From: Epiperipatus broadwayi
Lineage: Eukaryota > Onychophora > Udeonychophora > Euonychophora > Peripatidae
Direction: 5' to 3'
Assembly (NCBI GenBank): GCA_028023455.1
Contig: JAQFVV010012575.1
Span: forward strand, 1,608,517 to 1,672,516
Length of the DNA stretch: 64,000 bases
This document shows positions 58,785-64,000 of the stretch, in pieces (within the stretch, counting starts at the first letter, position 1; each line of letters opens with the position of its first letter). A program made the translations under genes and the position numbers. Under the pieces are notes generated by a model that searched no databases, had not been told where the DNA came from, and was given only the letters and a program-made list of their open reading frames with translations.

Positions 58785-61700
58785 TATTTAAAAATAATAC
58801 AGCTTTTGAGATATTTTAATTAATTCAACATCCATTGATGTGAAAGATTTTAAATATTAGCAATTATAACTGTAATAACTCATTTAAGATTAATTACTTT
58901 AGCAGATCTTATTCTTGTAATTTTTAGGCTGAAATATTTCTCTTTAAATATGCCATTAAAAATTCTTTAACTGCTTTTATTATTTTTATTTATCTGCATT
59001 CTAATGTGTGCTTTACTGAAATATATCACTTTTATTTTAATGAAGAGTATAAAACTGTTTTGAATATTTAATTTCAAGTGTAGATGACCGAAATATTTTT
59101 TTCATTTTAAAATAAATCTATCAGTAAGTATAATGTTAATTTTTTTTAAATAAATAATATATTTAATTATCCAATTTTGTTTTGATTTATTGGTTATAAT
59201 CTTTTATCTTTGATAAGTTTTCTTTTATGAGAGGTATCTATTCCACGTATGAAAGTTTTTATGAGCATATCTTTGTGACAACAGAAATAACGTTAGTTGT
59301 CTTTTTCATGAAAATAATTTTTTTTCTGGGTCCTCTTCTAATTTAGCACTTCCCTCCAAATATTATCTGTACTATTAGCAATATATAATTATTTGATAGA
59401 TTTTTACTTTTAAAAATGTTTTTGAAGTAAAAACTTAAAAAGGGTTTTAAAGTTTTAAATAAATTTTTTGATATTTTTCATCTTCACCAAACTGCAAAAA
59501 ATTATCTTTTTTTCGAGAAGGTTCCTAATTAGGCAAACGTAATCTTTAGGGCTTCAGTTAATTACGTATGCAAGATTTTTAAGCATGATTTTACTTTAAG
59601 GAAAAAAATATTTGGGGAAAAATAATGAAGTAATTTATTTAAATAACTGACTTTTACAAATTGATTTAGTTAAGGAAAGGTAAAGTTAATGCTAGTGTTT
59701 CATTTATACTTTTTTATATATATAAAACAATTAGTTATTTACAAACGTAATTAATCCAAAGTTATATGTACATGCTTAAAAATAACTCTTAATCGCTCTC
59801 AAATGTAACACATATATAAAGAAAAGAACGTCGACATGCTTAGGTAGCTAAAGATTAAGAGATGCGAGCTATAAGTTTGAAATTTTAACTTTTTGGAATG
59901 GTGTGTTGCCATATTGAATTTTTTAAGAATTGATTTGAGACACAATTTCCCAATAACTTTCGTTTTAATAATGTTAGAACAAAAGACTATACATTGATAG
60001 AAACTAAAAAAACTAAGGAAAAATATATGGCTAAGAAAAATAGTGATTACAATTAAAAAACTGAGAAAAAAAGTTTTCGATATCCTAAAAAAATACTACT
60101 ATACTTTTTGTTCATAATTTCTAATTTATCATAACTAAATTTTAAAATTACATTTTTATTGATAATTTCTTTGTATTCCTTAGAAAATTCTGATTGCAAA
60201 CATATATAATATTTCTTATCTGAAATAATCCATAACTTCACAACATACATAAAGAGAACTATAAGAATTCATTATTTTTTCTCATACCCCTGAAGTTAAA
60301 AAATCTCAAGGCACCTATAAAAAAAAGATTCTTCCTAATAAAAATGTAAAATAAATTATTTCCAGAAAATGGATATGCATTTTTAATCATAGTAATTAGT
60401 TATTTGTCCATCCAAACTAGAAATTGAAGGTCACTGTCTTTATCAGTGATAAAATGAATCTCATCTCATTTTATATTTTTTGTGCACACAAGTGAACCTA
60501 TCTTGTTATATTTATTGTACCATGAGATATTTACATATAGCACATTTTCTAGCTTTAAACTTGAAAATAATGTGATGCAAGATGTGGCAAAACTACTGAC
60601 TCCACAGCTTGAATACCAAGCATAAACAAGAATGTGAGTTTGATTCTTTGCCTGCTTACAGTTCCAAGTGATATACTGTAATGGTATAAATGGGACTGAT
60701 ATAAATATGATGCCTAAGAAACAAAGACCTTATTAAATGTGAACTAAATTCAAATTTATAAAAAAATTAAAAATAAATTAGATGAAAAGACGTTATACAC
60801 TTAGTTTCTCCATTTCCTGATCTAAACCAATACAATCTTAAAATAGATATGAAATAATAAATAATGCTAACTCTTATGGACATGATGAAAATTTAAAAGT
60901 AATGTTTTAATTATTGATTAGCTAAAATATATATAAAATGATGTTTGAACTTCATCTCAGTTGAAGTTTATTTATCTATATCATTTTAATGCAATTATAA
61001 TTATTACCCCTTGATTAATTAAAATAAGTAAAATTCAGGACATCTATTTTAGTAAATAATAAGAACAATAATTTATTTACCTCGGATAATAATAAATAAA
61101 TGAAATTAATGAGAAACCAAAGAATAAATTCAATATGCAATAATTATATGAATGTTAATACTGATGATGGTGTTGAACAACAGACTTAATTTTCATAGCT
61201 ATAGGAAAATCTATATTTACATTTATTTATCAAATACATAAAAAATTATAAAACTCACAACTTATTACAATTTAGAATTATAGCAATATTAAAAACTGTA
61301 AATAAGTTTTCAAACAAAATTAAATATTGGTTAACTACCGTTTTGAACAACTGTTATGATTTTCCTTTAATCGTATGTATATCTAGACATTTTTCTTCAA
61401 CAAACATATATGCATTAAATATCCTCCCAAAATAAATGTATAATAAAATAAAATGAAGCTGACTAATTGGTAAAGATGAGTTATTCAATATCCATAATAT
61501 AGATGCATTTTACACTCCATAATTCATTAGGTTATACAATATTTATGCAAGAATAATGATCCAAACATTTTGTTTAAAATTCGTTCACATTAGATCACTA
61601 ATATAATTTCATCCAAGGGTATTTATTATCTTAATCCATTTCTGGAGAGTTATCATAGCACACTATTCTGTAGCATAAGTCTCCTTAGAAACTTGTATAT

Positions 61701-62058
61701 AAAATATCACAAACCATTAAATATTAATCTCCAAAGGATTTATCCAATTTTATTGTCCTAATCATCTTGAAAATAATGGTTATTTGATCTGTTATGATGC
61801 AGTTTAATCATCAAGAACTGGATACAAAAGCACTAAAATTTATTAAAGGCAAAAAAAGACATATATATATATTGTACCTATATTGATATAGGCACATATA
61901 ATTTTTATCTAAAATTATTATTAAAGAAATCTTTCATAAAAGAAAAACATAAAATTAAATGTTGAAGAATTTATTGCAGCTTGTTTTCGAAAAAGATAAG
62001 AATTAAATAGTTTTCTAGCGTTAGTTTTTGAAATAAAAAGGCTACAATTAATTAGTCA
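58785..62058. other. AT-rich stretch; possible SINE at 60570-60730
   Basis: No gene. See the separate low-confidence SINE entry. Confidence 0.4.
60570..60730 (+). mobile_element. possible tRNA-derived SINE
   Basis: GTGGCAAAACTACTGAC (weak box A) and GAGTTTGATTC (box-B-like) at plausible spacing, then a body with repeated GATATA...TGGTATAAATGGGAC, less AT-rich than the flanks. No flanking duplication confirmed and no second copy. Confidence 0.3.
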
Positions 62059-63322
62059 AAAGGGGGGAGGGGGAGTCTTGGTTTGAGAAATGAAACTAAG
62101 GGTTATAAAAGGAAGTAAAAAGTTTTTATTAGTATTCGTAAAAATATAATTTAAAAAAGTTAAAACATACAAATCTCTTTTCATTCAATTTTAATTAAAG
62201 AAAAAATAATGTTAAAACTAAATAGTAAACTGTATTACAACTATATGTGCGTATATATGTGGGATTTGTAAATAAATAAAATGTATGCGAAATAAAAGAT
62301 TATCATTAAAAAAACGGCAATGGCTATTAATAAAATAAAACAACACGTTTATCAAATGATTATCACCGGAAATATTTCGACAACACATTGCAGATATAAA
62401 TAGACTTTTTTATCGGACAGTGAATCAGTTCACAAAGTTATTGAGAGAGTGCAGTTCGGAAATTAATTGAGTCAGTTAAGAAACAAAATTCAGTGCTGAG
62501 AATATTTTGGAACGCATGTTCACCTCCAGCCCAGATGTCCGAGAAAACAGCAGATCTGCCCGTGAAATAATGTCAGCTTAACATCTTAGAAAATCTCCGT
62601 CAGTATCTATTTGTCTCCGATAGCAATAATCGTGAAAATCAGGAAACTCAGCAAGGAAACGTCCCAGCCGGCTGGTAAGCATTTATAATGGAAATATCCT
62701 CACCGAAAGCAGCCTCCAAAGAACAAAATTCTATGTCAACATTCAAAAAAGCCTAGGTAAAAACATTTGCTTATTTCGTTCTATACTGTAATAGCCATTG
62801 CATTTCATTAATTCGTGTGAATCCTCCAAGAGTCTAATTATATGAACTCGATATCATACATAAATGAACTATTGATGTGTGTGATTAAATTTCAAATGCT
62901 ATGTAGTCCTTTATTATCATTATTATGTGTGTGCATGAGTTAATATGTGCGTGATCATTATATCAATGTTTATTAGTTAAATTAGAGTGTTCTGTTATTA
63001 AATCTATAGGAATATTTAAACTATTTAGAAATGTTAATTTAAAATATGCGTGTGTTTTATTAGAATGTTTAAATTTAGTAAATAAATGTTAGTTAATAAA
63101 TTATCTTTAAAATTAAACTTTATTTGTCGGTCAATTCTTTTTATCAATTCTTTTTACCAAATTCTTTTTATCAATTCTTTTTATCAAGTCTTTTAACCAC
63201 TAATTAAGTATAATCTATTAGTGATTACAAACAACTGAGCTAGTCGTGGATTTAGGCGTTGAGTTAGTGGCCACTATTCAAAGTGCGTTGTCTATTCTTT
63301 TAGTATTCTTTTAGAATAAGCA
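62059..63322 (+). mobile_element. probable LTR of a second retrotransposon
   Basis: Supported by a polypurine run (GGGGGGAGGGGGAG at 62061-62074), a TATA box (62395), a GC-richer leader with CAGTTCACAAAG and GAGTGCAGTTCGG after it, AATAAA-type signals near 63080-63115 and a PBS-like TGGCGCCCGTG at 63325 preceded by CAGC. Its other LTR would be beyond the window. A four-fold TTCTTTTTATCAA repeat lies at 63130-63190. The exact 5' end is uncertain. A host gene 5' exon (ATG at 62537, GTAAAAAC donor-like at 62756) is a weaker alternative. Confidence 0.5.
62395..62403 (+). promoter_or_regulatory. TATA box of the second LTR
   Basis: TATAAATAG, the clearest TATA element in the window. About 30 bp downstream, GAATCAGTTCACAAAG holds an initiator-like TCAGTT. 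Confidence 0.55.
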
Positions 63323-63324
63323 GC

Positions 63325-63341
63325 TGGCGCCCGTGTTTATA
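63325..63341 (+). other. primer-binding-site-like sequence
   Basis: TGGCGCCCGTGTTTATA starts two bases after CA, the canonical LTR 3' end. TGGCGCCCG is shared by many retroelement primer binding sites. Confidence 0.5.
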
Positions 63342-64000
63342 CACAAACAAAAAAAAGTGCTTTGAACTTGGTGTTGAACTCAACAGCCGAGAAGAAGCTA
63401 TGTCCTGGAAATGTAACGCTAGTTATATACTTTATAGCTATCGTTTGGGCATACATACTCTCCGAGTATGTTCTTCTCTGCCTAAGAGACCAGTGATTCG
63501 AATCCACATATTCGAACATGGTTCAATATATTGTCACCGGACCACCACACAACCCTTTTATTACATTGGTTGTAACAATTTCCTGATGAGCATGCTGCAG
63601 GAAGAAACTATCGATTGGCATTCCCCAATGCAGATGTTAACGCCCCCTACAACAATATTTCCTGCTCATCAGAGGATGTAGTACCATATAGACTGGAAGC
63701 ATCTAGACATTTCTATGTTTAGTTTTCCAAACAGCACCACTAGAGTTCCATCTCACTACAACCTGACTTACCTAGGTCTAGTTATGCCAGACGTAGCCTC
63801 AGAAGGCATGAGATTCTCATGAACAAGTGCACCGAATGATGAGTGATGCAATAAAAACAAAAATAGAATTGAACAACTGGATGACTAAGATTAATTTTAA
63901 ATAACAATAGTTTTATTTAACAACAAATTTAAATAAAGGTCCATCAAGCAAAAGATTTCTATATGACTTTAAAAAAAAAAAAAGTAGTCTGTTGAGAGTA
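63342..64000 (+). other. putative leader/interior of the second retroelement (partial)
   Basis: Less AT-rich than the rest of the window (especially 63360-63830). No gag or pol motif seen. The 93-codon ORF at 63400-63681 and the overlapping minus-strand ORF are not recognisable. Continues beyond the window end. Confidence 0.4.

Noticed and set aside
63420-63530. Box-B-like GATTCGAATCC near 63492 suggesting a tRNA gene
   Set aside because: No acceptor stem, D arm or box A at the right distance; the surrounding sequence does not fold as a cloverleaf.

Overview
This is an AT-rich (by eye roughly three quarters A+T) eukaryotic window, almost certainly from an invertebrate animal. The mobile elements point that way: an RTE-type LINE, a GIY-YIG Penelope-like element (PLE), a Gypsy-like LTR element, short tRNA-derived SINEs and many (TA)n-flanked inverted repeats. 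I could not fix the phylum. I found no intact host protein-coding gene, tRNA or rRNA. Nearly all recognisable sequence is mobile DNA in AT-rich filler, as in a large intergenic region or intron.

Layout. 1-6.65 kb: a young LTR retrotransposon with a very short non-coding interior (end of 5' LTR 1-344, PBS at 347, 3' LTR 1078-3346), then a diverged solo LTR of the same family (3862-6650, 4-bp TSD) carrying a TTAA-flanked piggyBac-like MITE. 8.2-14.1 kb: inverted-repeat units with hammerhead-ribozyme (HHR) motifs, next to a 5'-truncated PLE ORF (RT thumb plus GIY-YIG nuclease, 10865-11740) with an HHR-like fold just 3' of it. 14.6-16.5 kb: a non-autonomous DNA transposon with a 28-bp TIR, an 8-bp TSD and a tandem-repeat interior. 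17.3-21.4 kb: SINEs and a decayed RTE with a 61-bp internal tandem array. 23.1-24.1 kb: a second LINE type in two opposed pieces. 25.3-28.8 kb: three foldback families, including an HHR locus with a 410-bp tandem dimer. 28.8-34.4 kb: featureless AT-rich DNA. 34.4-49.2 kb: further foldbacks, SINEs, RTE pieces and a four-unit HHR locus. 52.2-53.0 kb: a large palindrome with an HHR on each arm. 53.5-58.8 kb: RTE fragments and a second copy of the MITE. 62.1-63.3 kb: a probable second type of LTR ending at a PBS.

Main result. At least nine sites keep the hammerhead core (CUGANGA, GAAA, UH cleavage site) inside otherwise diverged repeat units, and several more are decayed. Stem I (6 bp) and the stem II helix co-vary between families, while stem III is a self-complementary 6-10-nt palindrome, as in HHRs that cleave as dimers. 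Many units also share a CTGAACTNAGTTCAG-type palindrome about 120-170 bp upstream of the ribozyme. The units occur as head-to-head palindromes and as direct tandem dimers, often bounded by (TA)n. This fits a retrozyme-like or PLE-derived non-autonomous family that would release circle-sized RNAs. HHRs in PLEs and in metazoan retrozymes are already known; the palindromic multi-unit organisation and the shared palindrome are what may be new here.
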